Positions 54,952 to 63,664 of a stretch of 64,000 bases of DNA are shown here, piece by piece. The notes under the pieces were generated by a model. The model did no database searches and had not been told where the DNA came from. It saw nothing but the letters and a program-made list of their open reading frames with translations. Numbering within the stretch: the stretch's first letter is position 1; each line of letters opens with the position of its first letter. The position numbers and the translations under genes are program-made. Origin of the DNA: Pararhizobium antarcticum (GTDB lineage Bacteria; Pseudomonadota; Alphaproteobacteria; Rhizobiales; Rhizobiaceae); NCBI RefSeq assembly GCF_001885585.1, contig NZ_LSRP01000140.1:62001-126000 (forward strand), given 5' to 3'.

Positions 54952-54967
54952 TTTAGAACGTTTTCAA
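54952..54967 (-). promoter_or_regulatory. candidate Irr/ICE iron-control box upstream of irpA
   Basis: TTTAGAACGTTTTCAA is an imperfect palindrome with 12 of 16 symmetric bases, resembling the ICE consensus with TTTAGAA half-sites bound by Irr in Rhizobiales. On the minus strand it lies just upstream of TTGACA (54942-54937), a possible -35, and about 155 bases before the irpA ATG. Confidence 0.5.
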
Positions 54968-55080
54968 TAAAGGGAGGGGTGGGTTGGCACGCCTGACGCA
55001 CAGGCTATCGGACCGGCGCGGCGCAGCGATTGTCACGCCAGCCTATTTATAAGGCATTTACTGATCAAAAATTAAGCTAT

Positions 55081-55617
55081 ATGACGACGAAATCATCAAA
55101 GTTTGGATTTTGCATGCGGCACCATCTCAAACACTACCTCCGGCGGCACGAACCGCAGGGCGAAGTCCATCATCATCTGAAATCCGGCATTGGCGCCATA
55201 ACAGCGATGATCGCCGTTGGCCTGCTCGCCGTCTATACCGGCCTGCCGCTGCTGATCGCCCCTTTCGGCGCCAGTGCGGTACTTTTGTTCGGCCAGCCGA
55301 AAAGCCCGCTATCACAGCCGGCAAACGTCGTCGGCGGTTATCTGCTGGCTGCCCTGATCGGCAGTCTTGCCGCCTATTTCTTTCCGGGTCTCTGGCTTGC
55401 CGGCGCCATCGGCGTCGGCCTGAGCATCGGCATGATGCTGTTTCTGCGCCTTACGCATCCGCCGGCCGGCGCCGTTCCTATCGTCGCGGTCGCCTCGCAT
55501 TTCGATGCGCCGGTCCTGTTCGAGGTCGTGGCACTCGGCAGCGTGCTTCTGGTGGCGATCGCCGTGCTGCACCACCTGATCCCGCCGCGCCAGCAATATC
55601 CACTGCGCGTCGACTGA
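55081..55617 (+). CDS. HPP family membrane protein
   Basis: A 178-residue protein with four predicted helices and the HPP family signature: ITAMIAVGLLAVYTGLPLL, LIAPFGASAVLLFGQPKSP, then LRLTHPPAGAVPIVAVASHF, which includes the name-giving HPP. Some members transport nitrite in plants and cyanobacteria. The N-terminus is basic and histidine-rich (HHLKHYLRRHE and VHHHLK). ATG 55081 is used, with weak ribosome sites; GTG/ATG alternatives at 55030 and 55114 are in frame. It is divergent from the iron locus and convergent with rsmB. Confidence 0.85.
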   Translation: MTTKSSKFGFCMRHHLKHYLRRHEPQGEVHHHLKSGIGAITAMIAVGLLAVYTGLPLLIAPFGASAVLLFGQPKSPLSQPANVVGGYLLAALIGSLAAYFFPGLWLAGAIGVGLSIGMMLFLRLTHPPAGAVPIVAVASHFDAPVLFEVVALGSVLLVAIAVLHHLIPPRQQYPLRVD

Positions 55618-55640
55618 TCAGGCGAAATGCGCGCGGCTGA

Positions 55641-56930
55641 TCACCCCTTGCGATCCATCTGACAGAAGAAGAAGCCGTCCGTATCGGTCGAAGCCGGCGT
55701 CAGCGTCAGCGTCTGGCCGTCGGACGAATGCGGCTTCCTGCCGCTTGCACCGAACAGCGTCTGCCAGGACGGAAGCGCTGAAACGACCGAAAACTCGGGA
55801 TTGGCTGCGCAGAAGGCGCTGACCTGCATCTCGTTTTCCTCCGGCAGAACCGAACAGGTGACGTAGACGAGCCTGCCGCCCGGCCGCACATAACGCGATG
55901 CCTCGGTGAGGGCCTCCTGCTGCTGCGACTGCCGTTCCTCGATGTTCTTCTGGTTCAGGCGCCATTTGGTGTCCGGGCGGCGACGCCAGGTGCCGGTGCC
56001 CGTGCACGGCGCATCGACCAGCACCCGGTCGAACCGGCCCAACAGCACTTCCAGCGCCGGCTTGTTGTCATGAACCTGAACGTTTCGCGTGCCTGCCCGC
56101 TTCAGGCGCTCGATGATCGGCGCCAACCGCTTGCGGTCGGTGTCATAGGCATGCACCTGCCCCTTGTTGTGCATGGCCGCCGAGATGGCCAGCGTCTTGC
56201 CGCCACCACCGGCACAATAATCGAGGATCTGTTCGCCATCCTTCGGCAGAACCAGATCGGCGACTATCTGCGAGCCTTCATCCTGGACTTCGAACCAGCC
56301 CTTCTGGAAGGACAGCTCGGCCGTCACGTTCGGCAGCCGCGAAGCCCCCTCGCCGGCCGGCACACGAATACCCTGGCGGGCAAGCGCGGTCGGCTCGACA
56401 CCGCTGCGCTCCAGCGCCTTTAAAACTTTCTCGCGGGTGGATTTCAGCGTGTTGGCCCGCAGGTCGAGCGCCGGGCGCCCGGCAAGCGCCTGTGCCTCGA
56501 CAAGCCAGTCTTCGCCATAGCTTTGCTCGAACGAGGCCTGCACCCATTCCGGAATGTCGCCCTGCACGTAGAGCGGCGCATCCTCGATCTTGCGGCTTGC
56601 AAAGGCGGCGACCATGGCATCGGCAAGGGGCTCTGGCGCAAACTTGTCGCCATCCAGCTCCGCAGCAAGTGCGTCCGGCGTCACGCCCCACTGGCGGAAA
56701 ACGACGGCATGTCCCAAGGCGCTGGCGCTGTCGCTGTCCATCAGCCAGGCATGCGACAGTTTCATGCGCAGCGCATCGTAGACGATGTTGCCGATCGCGG
56801 CGCGATCGCCCGATCCTGCGAAGCGATGCGCCAGTCCCCAATCCTTGAGGGCATCCGCGACCGGACGCTTGCGCGTCTCTATATCAGCCAGAACCTCTAT
56901 GGCTCCAGCGAGCCTGCCACCCAAACGCAT
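55641..56930 (-). CDS. RsmB/NOP family rRNA cytosine-C5 methyltransferase
   Basis: A 429-residue m5C RNA methyltransferase. An N-terminal NusB-like and PUA-like region precedes the Rossmann domain with ILDYCAGGGGKTLAISAAM (SAM binding), the DAPCTGTGTWRRRPDTKW motif IV with its cysteine, and VTCSVLPEENE motif VI with the catalytic cysteine. It methylates C967-type positions in 16S rRNA if it is true RsmB. ATG 56930 (MRLGGRLAGAIEVLADIE) is preferred over a longer frame from 57035. It is convergent with the HPP gene. Confidence 0.92.
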   Translation of the reverse strand: MRLGGRLAGAIEVLADIETRKRPVADALKDWGLAHRFAGSGDRAAIGNIVYDALRMKLSHAWLMDSDSASALGHAVVFRQWGVTPDALAAELDGDKFAPEPLADAMVAAFASRKIEDAPLYVQGDIPEWVQASFEQSYGEDWLVEAQALAGRPALDLRANTLKSTREKVLKALERSGVEPTALARQGIRVPAGEGASRLPNVTAELSFQKGWFEVQDEGSQIVADLVLPKDGEQILDYCAGGGGKTLAISAAMHNKGQVHAYDTDRKRLAPIIERLKRAGTRNVQVHDNKPALEVLLGRFDRVLVDAPCTGTGTWRRRPDTKWRLNQKNIEERQSQQQEALTEASRYVRPGGRLVYVTCSVLPEENEMQVSAFCAANPEFSVVSALPSWQTLFGASGRKPHSSDGQTLTLTPASTDTDGFFFCQMDRKG

Positions 56931-57042
56931 CTTGAACTTACTCCATTTCCCGTCGTGGTAACGGTCATGGCCGTCAAGAGCAAGCCGGCAGGGCTCATTC
57001 ATTGCAATCCTGATGCTTGGCAACAGGCCGTGCAAGAGGCCA

Positions 57043-57411
57043 TCAGCTGACGACGCGGTAGCAAACGCTGGCGGTTCCCGAGCGGATCATGCCGATATGA
57101 GAGGCGGCTGCCTTGGACAGATCGATGACCCGGCCGCGAATGAAAGGGCCGCGATCGTTGATGCGCACGACGACACTCTTGCCGTTGCGCTTGTTGGTCA
57201 CCTGCACCTTGGTGCCGAATTTGAGATTGCGATGGGCCGCCGTCAGGTAGGACGCATTCATGCGCTCGCCGGATGCCGTGCGCGACGAAAGAGCATACCA
57301 GGATGCACCACCGCAGCCATTGCCGGCGGCATGACCCTCGGCCGTCGATGTCAGAATTGCCCCGAATGCGAGAAATGCTGCGATAGCAGCGGTCGATAAT
57401 ACCTTCGTCAA
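57043..57411 (-). CDS. RlpA-like double-psi beta-barrel protein
   Basis: A 122-residue exported protein. The signal peptide is [19 protein letters not shown], cut near AEGHAAG. The DPBB domain of RlpA-like proteins follows: [59 protein letters not shown]. RlpA proteins cut naked glycan strands at septa. The best start I see is TTG 57411, with ACAGGGG upstream; an alternative TTG at 57495 would place 28 extra residues before the signal peptide. No SPOR domain is present, so septal targeting is not evident. Confidence 0.87.
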   Translation of the reverse strand: MTKVLSTAAIAAFLAFGAILTSTAEGHAAGNGCGGASWYALSSRTASGERMNASYLTAAHRNLKFGTKVQVTNKRNGKSVVVRINDRGPFIRGRVIDLSKAAASHIGMIRSGTASVCYRVVS

Positions 57412-57871
57412 ACAGTAAACCCCTGTAGTGGAAATTTGGCGCGCTCTTGCGGAGCGCTGCCTTTCCGGGGCAAAAATGGCGAAAAAGTGCTTCAACCTTT
57501 AACGCCTCATTAGGACTTGTTGAGAAAGACCTTAAATTTAAAATTACCGTTTTTTTGAATTGTGGTTTTAATTCCTGGAATGTCCTTTGGATTCAACCAT
57601 AAATCACTAAATGGCACCTGCTGGATGCCCCAGCTCGACGCTCATGATGCGAATTTGATTCAATTTTTGAATTTTGCCATTTTCGGCTAAATACAAAGGC
57701 AGAAAATCACCTCGATACCGCTTAGGTTGTATTCAATTCACAAAGTAAATGCCGATCAACTGATCATCCGAGAGATCCTCGGACCTGCGCCGGGCCATTT
57801 TCATCCGGATTACTAACGCAGAATGTCGATCTTTGTTCCTATTCTATTTCCAGATCGACCCTTTGCTGTTC
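57412..57871. other. 460-base AT-rich region without a gene
   Basis: The longest gene-free gap. It is much more AT-rich than its surroundings, with repeated ATTCAATT/GAATTG words (near 57565, 57660, 57730). It holds a 6-bp hairpin TCCGAG/CTCGGA (57767-57783) and the terminator-like stem at 57825-57859. It must contain the rlpA-like promoter. I see no coding frame with a ribosome site. Confidence 0.5.
57825..57859 (-). terminator. stem-loop downstream of the epimerase gene
   Basis: GTCGATCT (57825-57832) pairs with AGATCGAC (57852-57859). It begins 12 bases after the epimerase stop on the minus strand and could end the gst-queG-epimerase message. The tail is not strongly U-rich. Confidence 0.45.
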
Positions 57872-58744
57872 TCAACCCCTCCAGATATCGTCCTGCCACA
57901 ATTGGCCTAGCGAAATACGATAGTCCGGAAAGCGGAAGGCAAAGCCCAGATCACGGATTTTCCGGTTCGAGACCCGCTTGTTTTCCCCGTAGAACGACCG
58001 CGCCATCGGCGAAAGCTCTGCCGTCTCGAAAGCGATTTCCGGCGGCGGGGCAAGACCCATGAGCCGCGCCGCTTCCGCGACCACATCCTGCGGCGGTGCC
58101 GGTTCATGGTCGGTGATGTTGAAGATGCCGCCAAGATTGCGATCGGAAAGAAATGCCGTCGCGGCGGCGATATCCTCGACGCGGATACGGTTGAAGACCT
58201 GGCTCGGCTTGACCAGCCTCCGCGCCGTTCCGTCCGCCACATTGCACAAGCCGTTGCGGCCCGGACCATAAATGCCGGACAGCCGCAGGATCGAAACCGG
58301 CAGGCTGTTGTCGCGGCCGTAAGCAAGCCAGGCCTGCTCTGCCTCGACCCGCTCGATCGAGCGCGCGGATACCGGCTTGCAGGGCGTGTCCTCGTCGACC
58401 CAGGCACCGGCATGATCGCCGTAGACCCCGACCGTCGAAAGATAGGCCGCCCATTGCAGGTTTGGCATAAGCGTAGCCAGGGGCGTGGAATGCGGCCGCA
58501 TCAGGGGATCGCCGTCCTGACCCGGTGCGATTGACTGGACCAGATGCGTGGTCTGCGCCATCACGGCCGCAAGCGACGGCGAAATCACGTTTCCGTCAAA
58601 GAGTTCGGCACTCAGGCCGCTTTCGCGCAACCGGTCCGCCTTTCCGGCAGAGCGGGTCGTGCCAGTGACGGTCTCAGCCACCGGCAGCAACTGCAGGGCA
58701 ATTGCCTTTCCGGAATAGCCCGCACCCAAAACCAATAGTTTCAT
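57872..58744 (-). CDS. NAD-dependent epimerase/dehydratase family protein
   Basis: A 290-residue extended-SDR protein. The start [19 protein letters not shown] has an altered dinucleotide motif, GxGxxG as GAGYSG. The active-site Tyr-x3-Lys is not conserved in the usual place, and LSTVGVYGDHAGAWVDEDTP marks an atypical SDR of the YeeZ type. The substrate is unknown. ATG 58744 shares one base with the queG stop (TGATG). The same-strand order gst, queG, epimerase is conserved-looking. Confidence 0.85.
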   Translation of the reverse strand: MKLLVLGAGYSGKAIALQLLPVAETVTGTTRSAGKADRLRESGLSAELFDGNVISPSLAAVMAQTTHLVQSIAPGQDGDPLMRPHSTPLATLMPNLQWAAYLSTVGVYGDHAGAWVDEDTPCKPVSARSIERVEAEQAWLAYGRDNSLPVSILRLSGIYGPGRNGLCNVADGTARRLVKPSQVFNRIRVEDIAAATAFLSDRNLGGIFNITDHEPAPPQDVVAEAARLMGLAPPPEIAFETAELSPMARSFYGENKRVSNRKIRDLGFAFRFPDYRISLGQLWQDDIWRG

Positions 58745-59904
58745 CAGAACGCTCCTGCCATTTCCCATTCGGCGCGCACGTCGCCATCCGTCTCATCGTG
58801 TCGTCTTGCCGCAAATGCAGCGAAATCTCCAGCCGGCATCAGCCGCGACAGGGCCCAGACGGCCATGCCGCGCACGACAGGCGACAGGTCCTCACAAAGC
58901 CCGATACACGGCGCGACAAGCGACGTGTCACCGGAATTGCCGGCGGCGATCAGCACATTGCGCACAAAGCGATCCCGGCCGATGCGCTTGACCGGAGAGC
59001 CGGAGAACAGCGCCCTGAAAGCCGCATCGTCGAGCGACAGCAGGAAGAGCAGCGAGGGCGCTTTCAAGTCGTCGCGCGCCCTGAGTTTCATTTCGGACGC
59101 CGCCTGCGCGAACTTGTTCCACGGACACGCGGCGAGGCAATCGTCGCAGCCATAGATCCGGTTGCCGATCAGCGGCCGCAGGTCGGCAGCGATCGGTCCC
59201 TTGTGCTCTATGGTGAGATAGGAAATGCAGCGCCGCGCATCAATCTTGTAAGGTTCCGGAAAGGCATTCGTCGGACAGGCATCGAGACAGGCGCGACACG
59301 AACCGCAATGGTCTATTTCAGCATCATCGACCGATAGAGCCGCCGTGGTGAACAGGCTGCCGAGAAACAGCCACGAGCCGAAGGTCCGACTGACGAGATT
59401 GGTGTGTTTTCCCTGCCAGCCAAGCCCGGCTTGCTCGGCCAGCGGCTTTTCCATGACCGGCGCCGTGTCGACGAAGACTTTCACGTCTTCGCCGGCGCGC
59501 GCGGCGAAACGCGTCGCCACCTCTTTCAATTTGCCCTTGATCACATCGTGATAGTCGCGGTTCTGCGCATAGACCGAGATCGCGCCGCGATCGGCCTGCT
59601 GCAGAATACCGCGCGGGTCCTCGTCCGGCGCATAATTCATTCCAAACATGACAACGGAACGGACCTCGTTCCAGAGGACACGCGGATCGGCGCGGCGCGC
59701 GGCCGTCTCGGCCAGCCAGTCCATGGTTCCGTGATACTCGTGATGCAGGAAATCGGCGAGCCGTGCGGGAGCCTGCGGTATCGCGTCGGGAAGCGTCACC
59801 CTGCAGATATCGAAACCCTTGTCGGAAGCTTCGGCCTTCAGGAATTGCGTCAGCGTCCGGCGCCGTCTCTCTTGGCTGTCCCCGACGGGTGCATCGCCAG
59901 ACAC
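58744..59904 (-). CDS. queG: epoxyqueuosine reductase
   Basis: A 386-residue cobalamin- and Fe-S-dependent enzyme that performs the last step of queuosine synthesis in tRNA. Two [4Fe-4S] motifs are intact: [12 protein letters not shown] and [10 protein letters not shown], and [21 protein letters not shown] in the N-terminal half contributes to the cobalamin pocket. A HEAT-like C-terminus follows ([14 protein letters not shown]). ATG 59904 is used. It overlaps the epimerase gene by one base; a RIME-like palindrome separates it from gst. Confidence 0.95.
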   Translation of the reverse strand: MSGDAPVGDSQERRRRTLTQFLKAEASDKGFDICRVTLPDAIPQAPARLADFLHHEYHGTMDWLAETAARRADPRVLWNEVRSVVMFGMNYAPDEDPRGILQQADRGAISVYAQNRDYHDVIKGKLKEVATRFAARAGEDVKVFVDTAPVMEKPLAEQAGLGWQGKHTNLVSRTFGSWLFLGSLFTTAALSVDDAEIDHCGSCRACLDACPTNAFPEPYKIDARRCISYLTIEHKGPIAADLRPLIGNRIYGCDDCLAACPWNKFAQAASEMKLRARDDLKAPSLLFLLSLDDAAFRALFSGSPVKRIGRDRFVRNVLIAAGNSGDTSLVAPCIGLCEDLSPVVRGMAVWALSRLMPAGDFAAFAARRHDETDGDVRAEWEMAGAF

Positions 59905-59922
59905 GGCGTCCTCCTAAAACGC

Positions 59923-59971
59923 GAGCATGATGTCGGCCGAAAACCGCGCGACATTTTTCGGCATCATGCTC
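59923..59971. repeat. RIME-like palindromic element
   Basis: GAGCATGATG (59923-59932) and CATCATGCTC (59962-59971) form a perfect outer stem of 10 bp, and CCGAAAA/TTTTTCGG form an inner stem. This closely resembles the Rhizobium-specific intergenic mosaic element, a multi-copy palindrome of rhizobial genomes. It fills the gap between gst and queG and abuts the gst stop. Confidence 0.75.
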
Positions 59972-60663
59972 TAAAAATCCAGGTCGGCATAGTGCGAGAC
60001 CGGGGTCACACCGCGGACACGCTCGGCCAGTAGCGGACGGAAGGACGGCCGCGATTTCAGCCGCTGGTACCAATCCTTGGCGGCGGGCGCCTCCTGCCAG
60101 TCGATTTCTCCGAGATAATCGAGGACGGAGATGGCAGCCGCTGCAGCCAGATCGGCATAGGACAATCGGTCGCCTGCAAGATAGGTGCGTGATCCCGCAA
60201 GCCAGGACAGATACTTCATATGCTGGCGGATATTGGCGCGCGACATGCGCAACGCCTTGGAGTCCGGCGCACCGCCGCCCTGATCCGGCGTCATCTGCAG
60301 CTTGAAAATCCGCTCGCGCACCAGAGGCCGCGTCACATCCGCTTCCAGCTTCTGCAGGAACCATTCCGAAAGCCGCCGGATCTCGGCACGCTGGAAAGGA
60401 TCCTCGGCCAAAAGGCGGCGATCCCGCTTCATGATGCCGCTGGTTTCGTCGAGATACTCCGAAATGACCGTTGCGCCGCAAAGCGCCCGCATGCTGTCGT
60501 CGACATAAACCGGCAGCGTTCCCGCCGGATTGAGTGCCAGAAAATCACGCCGCTTTTCCCAGGGCTGTTCTTCGGCCAGTTCCGTCTGATAGCCATATTC
60601 TGACAGGATAAGCCGGATGAACCGGGACGCGGTAGACATGGGATGATGATAGAGTGTCGGCAT
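59971..60663 (-). CDS. glutathione S-transferase family protein
   Basis: A 230-residue protein with an N-terminal thioredoxin fold (PTLYHHPMSTASRFIRLILSEYG, the serine in MSTAS as candidate active residue), LNPAGTLPVYVDD with the cis-proline, and a C-terminal helical domain (LSYADLAAAAAISVLDYLGE with the N-cap motif). It conjugates or reduces electrophiles with glutathione, substrate unknown. ATG 60663 is used. It leads the gst-queG-epimerase order. The stop codon touches the RIME-like repeat. Confidence 0.92.
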   Translation of the reverse strand: MPTLYHHPMSTASRFIRLILSEYGYQTELAEEQPWEKRRDFLALNPAGTLPVYVDDSMRALCGATVISEYLDETSGIMKRDRRLLAEDPFQRAEIRRLSEWFLQKLEADVTRPLVRERIFKLQMTPDQGGGAPDSKALRMSRANIRQHMKYLSWLAGSRTYLAGDRLSYADLAAAAAISVLDYLGEIDWQEAPAAKDWYQRLKSRPSFRPLLAERVRGVTPVSHYADLDF

Positions 60664-60843
60664 TGATGCTGGCTTTGACTATTTGATTTTCAAAGGAATC
60701 GCGGTGTCGCGGCGGATTGGTCTGGCCACGGCTCATCCGGGGAAGCTATAGGAATTTGGTGCCTTAAACACAAGCGAATCAACTCTTATACCCTTCCCGA
60801 AGGTCCTCACGCTAACCCTCAAAACTTCAGGGATATTTAATTC

Positions 60844-61650
60844 ATGGCCGATCAATCGATCATCAGTGCACTTATTCTCGGGCTAATTGAAGGCCTGACC
60901 GAGTTCATTCCGGTCTCGTCGACCGCCCACGTTCTGCTTGCCGGACATTTCCTCGGCTTCGAATCTCCGGGCAATACATTTGCCGTTCTCATTCAGCTCG
61001 GCGCGATCCTGGCCATCCTGCTGGTCTATTTCCAGCGCCTGCTTTCGATCGTGCTGGCGCTGCCGTCGAGCCCCAAGGCGCGCGGTTTCGTGCTCGCGGT
61101 TGTCCTTGCCTTTCTGCCGGCAGCGATTATCGGCGCCATCGCCCATGACTTCATCAAGGCCGTCCTGTTTGAAACGCCGGCGCTCATCTGCATCGTTTTG
61201 ATCGTTGGCGGCGTCATCCTCTACGCCATAGACCGCATGCCGCTTCAGCCGAAATACAAGGACATCATGGACTATCCGCCATCGCTCGCCTTCAAGATCG
61301 GCCTGTTTCAATGCCTGGCGATGATTCCGGGAACGTCGCGCTCCGGCGCCACCATTGCCGGCGCACTGCTGATGGGCACAGACAAGCGCTCGGCGGCGGA
61401 ATTCTCGTTCTTCCTCGCCATGCCGACCATGCTTGGCGCCTTCACGCTCGATCTCTACAAGAACCGCAATGCCCTGAGTTACGACGACGTGACGGTGATT
61501 GCGATCGGCTTCATCGCCGCCTTCGTCTCTGCGCTGGTCGTTGTCCGGTCGCTGCTGACCTTCGTCTCCAACCGCGGCTTTGCGCCATTTGCAATCTGGC
61601 GCATCTTCATTGGCACCGCCGGCCTTATCGGCCTCTGGCTGGTCGGCTAA
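60844..61650 (+). CDS. uppP: undecaprenyl-diphosphate phosphatase
   Basis: A 268-residue inner-membrane phosphatase (BacA type) that recycles undecaprenyl pyrophosphate for peptidoglycan and polysaccharide synthesis. Both family motifs are intact: [14 protein letters not shown] near residue 16 and [14 protein letters not shown] near 160. About eight helices are predicted. ATG 60844 is used. It is divergent from gst and convergent with a small exported-peptide gene. This is unrelated to the peptide transporter BacA of rhizobia. Confidence 0.96.
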   Translation: MADQSIISALILGLIEGLTEFIPVSSTAHVLLAGHFLGFESPGNTFAVLIQLGAILAILLVYFQRLLSIVLALPSSPKARGFVLAVVLAFLPAAIIGAIAHDFIKAVLFETPALICIVLIVGGVILYAIDRMPLQPKYKDIMDYPPSLAFKIGLFQCLAMIPGTSRSGATIAGALLMGTDKRSAAEFSFFLAMPTMLGAFTLDLYKNRNALSYDDVTVIAIGFIAAFVSALVVVRSLLTFVSNRGFAPFAIWRIFIGTAGLIGLWLVG

Positions 61651-61672
61651 CGGGCCGATTGGCAAAATAAAA

Positions 61673-61702
61673 CCGCATGCACATCTTTAAAAGTGCATGC
61701 GG
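61673..61702. terminator. bidirectional terminator after uppP and the small gene
   Basis: CCGCATGCAC (61673-61682) pairs perfectly with GTGCATGCGG (61693-61702). On the minus strand the stem is followed by TTTTATTTTG, a good U-tract, so it ends the small-peptide transcript; it can also slow the uppP transcript. Confidence 0.85.
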
Positions 61703-61753
61703 CCCCTGGCCCCCGCCATAAACTTGTCCCAACCCGCGAAGGGTTGGCGCTTC

Positions 61754-61915
61754 TTAATTCCCGGCAGTCGGGATAGACGCAGTGGTGCATGGGTCGACGC
61801 CATAGGCCGGCGCGCAGCCATCACGTCCGCCCGCGACCGTCTTCGGTGCGATGAACGAACCCGCGATTACGACCAGCGCAGCACACGCAAAAAACATTGC
61901 GATCGACTTGCCCAT
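61754..61915 (-). CDS. 53-residue exported small protein
   Basis: The frame from ATG 61915 encodes 53 residues. A signal peptide or membrane anchor (KSIAMFFACAALVVIAGSF) is followed by a short mature part with two cysteines (RDGCAPAYGVDPCTTAS) that could form one disulfide. GAGGCAGAG lies upstream, and a terminator with a U-tract lies 52 bases after the stop, which supports a real short transcript. I do not recognise the family. A cysteine near the signal end is not in a clear lipobox. Confidence 0.7.
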   Translation of the reverse strand: MGKSIAMFFACAALVVIAGSFIAPKTVAGGRDGCAPAYGVDPCTTASIPTAGN

Positions 61916-62100
61916 AGAACTCTGCCTCTTCGAAAAAAACTTGCCCGCACAGCCTTTGAAACAAGGACGTGGCACGGCTGCTGTGTATTCGGTGGTTCGG
62001 TGCTTATCAATAAGCACACATGTTGAATCGACGGTAAAGAAAGAACCCGTTTTCAAGTGAGGCAGAAGTGCAACGCTTTGTTTTGGGACGCGCAAAACGA

Positions 62101-62126
62101 AGCCGCCGCGGTCACCGGCGGCGGCT
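62101..62126 (-). terminator. hairpin after the NDUFA9-like gene
   Basis: AGCCGCCG (62101-62108) pairs with CGGCGGCT (62119-62126). On the minus strand it begins 22 bases after the stop of the NDUFA9-like gene and is followed by TCGTTTTG. Confidence 0.7.
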
Positions 62127-62147
62127 CATGAGAGGAGACCCGTTTCC

Positions 62148-63128
62148 TCAGGCAGCCTTGCCGGAGCGCGTATACTGACCCTGCGGCCGGTAGCGGACGA
62201 GGTAGGATGGCAGCACGGCCTCGACCAATGTCGGCGCAATGCCCATGCCCTGCAAGGTGCGTCCTTCAGCGATCGCAGCATCGGACACGATATTGTCGCT
62301 CTTCAGGAGTGTCACCTGATCCGACGTCAAGGGCGGCGTGATGAACGGCACCAGGGACGCGACGGAGCCGATCATGGATGCCACGCCGAACGGCAAAGGC
62401 AGCAGGGTCCGCTTGCGGTCGATGGTCTTCAGCATGATTTCGAGACAGTTGCGGAAGGTCAGAACTTCCGGGCCGCCAATCTCGTAGACCTTGCCGGCGG
62501 CAAGCTTGCCATCGACGGACTGGACCACCGCATCGGCGAGGTCCGTGACATAAACCGGCTGGAATTTCGTATTGCCGCCGCCGACCAGCGGCAGGAACGG
62601 CGAGAAGCGCGCCATCTCGGCAAACTTGTTGAAGAAGCCGTCTTCAGGCCCGAAAACGATCGAGGGGCGAAGGATCACGGCATCCGGCACCGTATCGAGA
62701 ACGGCTTTCTCGGCGCGCCCCTTGGTGCGGGCATAGACCGATTCGGAATCGGCATCGGCACCGATCGCCGAGACATGCGTCATTTTTGCACCGACGGCGC
62801 GGGCGGCTTCAGCCACGGCGCGGGCACCGAATGCCTGGACAGAATCAAACGTGTTGCGGCCGGATTCGAACAGGATACCGACGCAGTTGATCACGTGGTC
62901 CGCACCTTGCACCGCGCTGTCGACGGATTTGCGATAGCGCAGATTGGCCTGCACGAAGGAGATCTGCCCGACATTGCCGAGTGGCTGCAGAAAGCCTGCG
63001 AGATCCGGTCGACGGACGGCGACGCGTATCCGGTAGCCGCGCTTGGCAAGCGCCCGCACGACATGACGGCCGACAAATCCGGACCCGCCGAAGACAGTGA
63101 CGAGCGGGGGAAGATTGGACAAGGTCAT
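62148..63128 (-). CDS. NDUFA9-like NAD-dependent epimerase/dehydratase
   Basis: A 326-residue atypical SDR of the complex I NDUFA9 group. The dinucleotide motif VTVFGGSGFVGRHVVRALAKRGYRIRVAVRRP is split between residues 10 and 42, followed by VINCVGILFESGRN. The Tyr-x3-Lys site is retained in part as YARTKGRAE. In mitochondria the family supports complex I; in alphaproteobacteria its role is unclear and may involve respiration or membrane redox. ATG 63128 (MTLSNLPP) is favoured over ATG 63164 because AGGAG lies upstream. Confidence 0.9.
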   Translation of the reverse strand: MTLSNLPPLVTVFGGSGFVGRHVVRALAKRGYRIRVAVRRPDLAGFLQPLGNVGQISFVQANLRYRKSVDSAVQGADHVINCVGILFESGRNTFDSVQAFGARAVAEAARAVGAKMTHVSAIGADADSESVYARTKGRAEKAVLDTVPDAVILRPSIVFGPEDGFFNKFAEMARFSPFLPLVGGGNTKFQPVYVTDLADAVVQSVDGKLAAGKVYEIGGPEVLTFRNCLEIMLKTIDRKRTLLPLPFGVASMIGSVASLVPFITPPLTSDQVTLLKSDNIVSDAAIAEGRTLQGMGIAPTLVEAVLPSYLVRYRPQGQYTRSGKAA

Positions 63129-63247
63129 GGGATGCGGACTCCTGATCGCTGCAAGGCTTTGCATGGTTCATAACGCAATCGGCCGGCAAGGTGAAGGCCC
63201 CTTGCCCTCGCCGCGCCGCCGCTTATCGCCGCAGGGCAGACCCCGCA

Positions 63248-63535
63248 TCAGACGCCTTCGACGACGACCATTTCCGCGTCCGCCACTTCCTGGCGAATGG
63301 CCGCTGCAATCTGGTATTCCGGCGAGTTGTAGCAATCGACTGCGGCCTTGAGCGACGGAAACTCGATGACCACGTTGCGGGACCGGACCTTGCCTTCCAG
63401 TCGCTGGAATTCGCCGCCACGCGCGAGAAACTGCGCGCCGTATTTTTCGAAAGCCGGCTTTGCCGCCGACACATAGTCCTTGTAGCGCTCGGCATCGCGA
63501 ATATCGACCCGCGCAATCCAGTAGGCTTTCGCCAT
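63248..63535 (-). CDS. DUF1330 domain protein
   Basis: A 95-residue protein of the DUF1330 family, a dimeric alpha/beta ferredoxin-like fold related to EthD/ABM monooxygenase-type proteins. Features are AYWIARVDIRDAERYKDYV at the N-terminus, ARGGEFQRLEGKVRSRNVVIEFPSLKAAVDCYNSPEY in two parts, and a short C-terminal strand. Function unknown. ATG 63535 follows AGGAGAGCGTC. It is divergent from the gene entering the right edge. Confidence 0.92.
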   Translation of the reverse strand: MAKAYWIARVDIRDAERYKDYVSAAKPAFEKYGAQFLARGGEFQRLEGKVRSRNVVIEFPSLKAAVDCYNSPEYQIAAAIRQEVADAEMVVVEGV

Positions 63536-63664
63536 GACGCTCTCCTGTTGTCCTGTTATAGGCTGGCTCTGTCATCCGGCGATTCTGGAGATCGGTCAAG
63601 ACACCAATGATCCGGTTATTTTCATCAGGGACCGGAAGGGTTGCAACAGGTTTCAGGAGACGGC

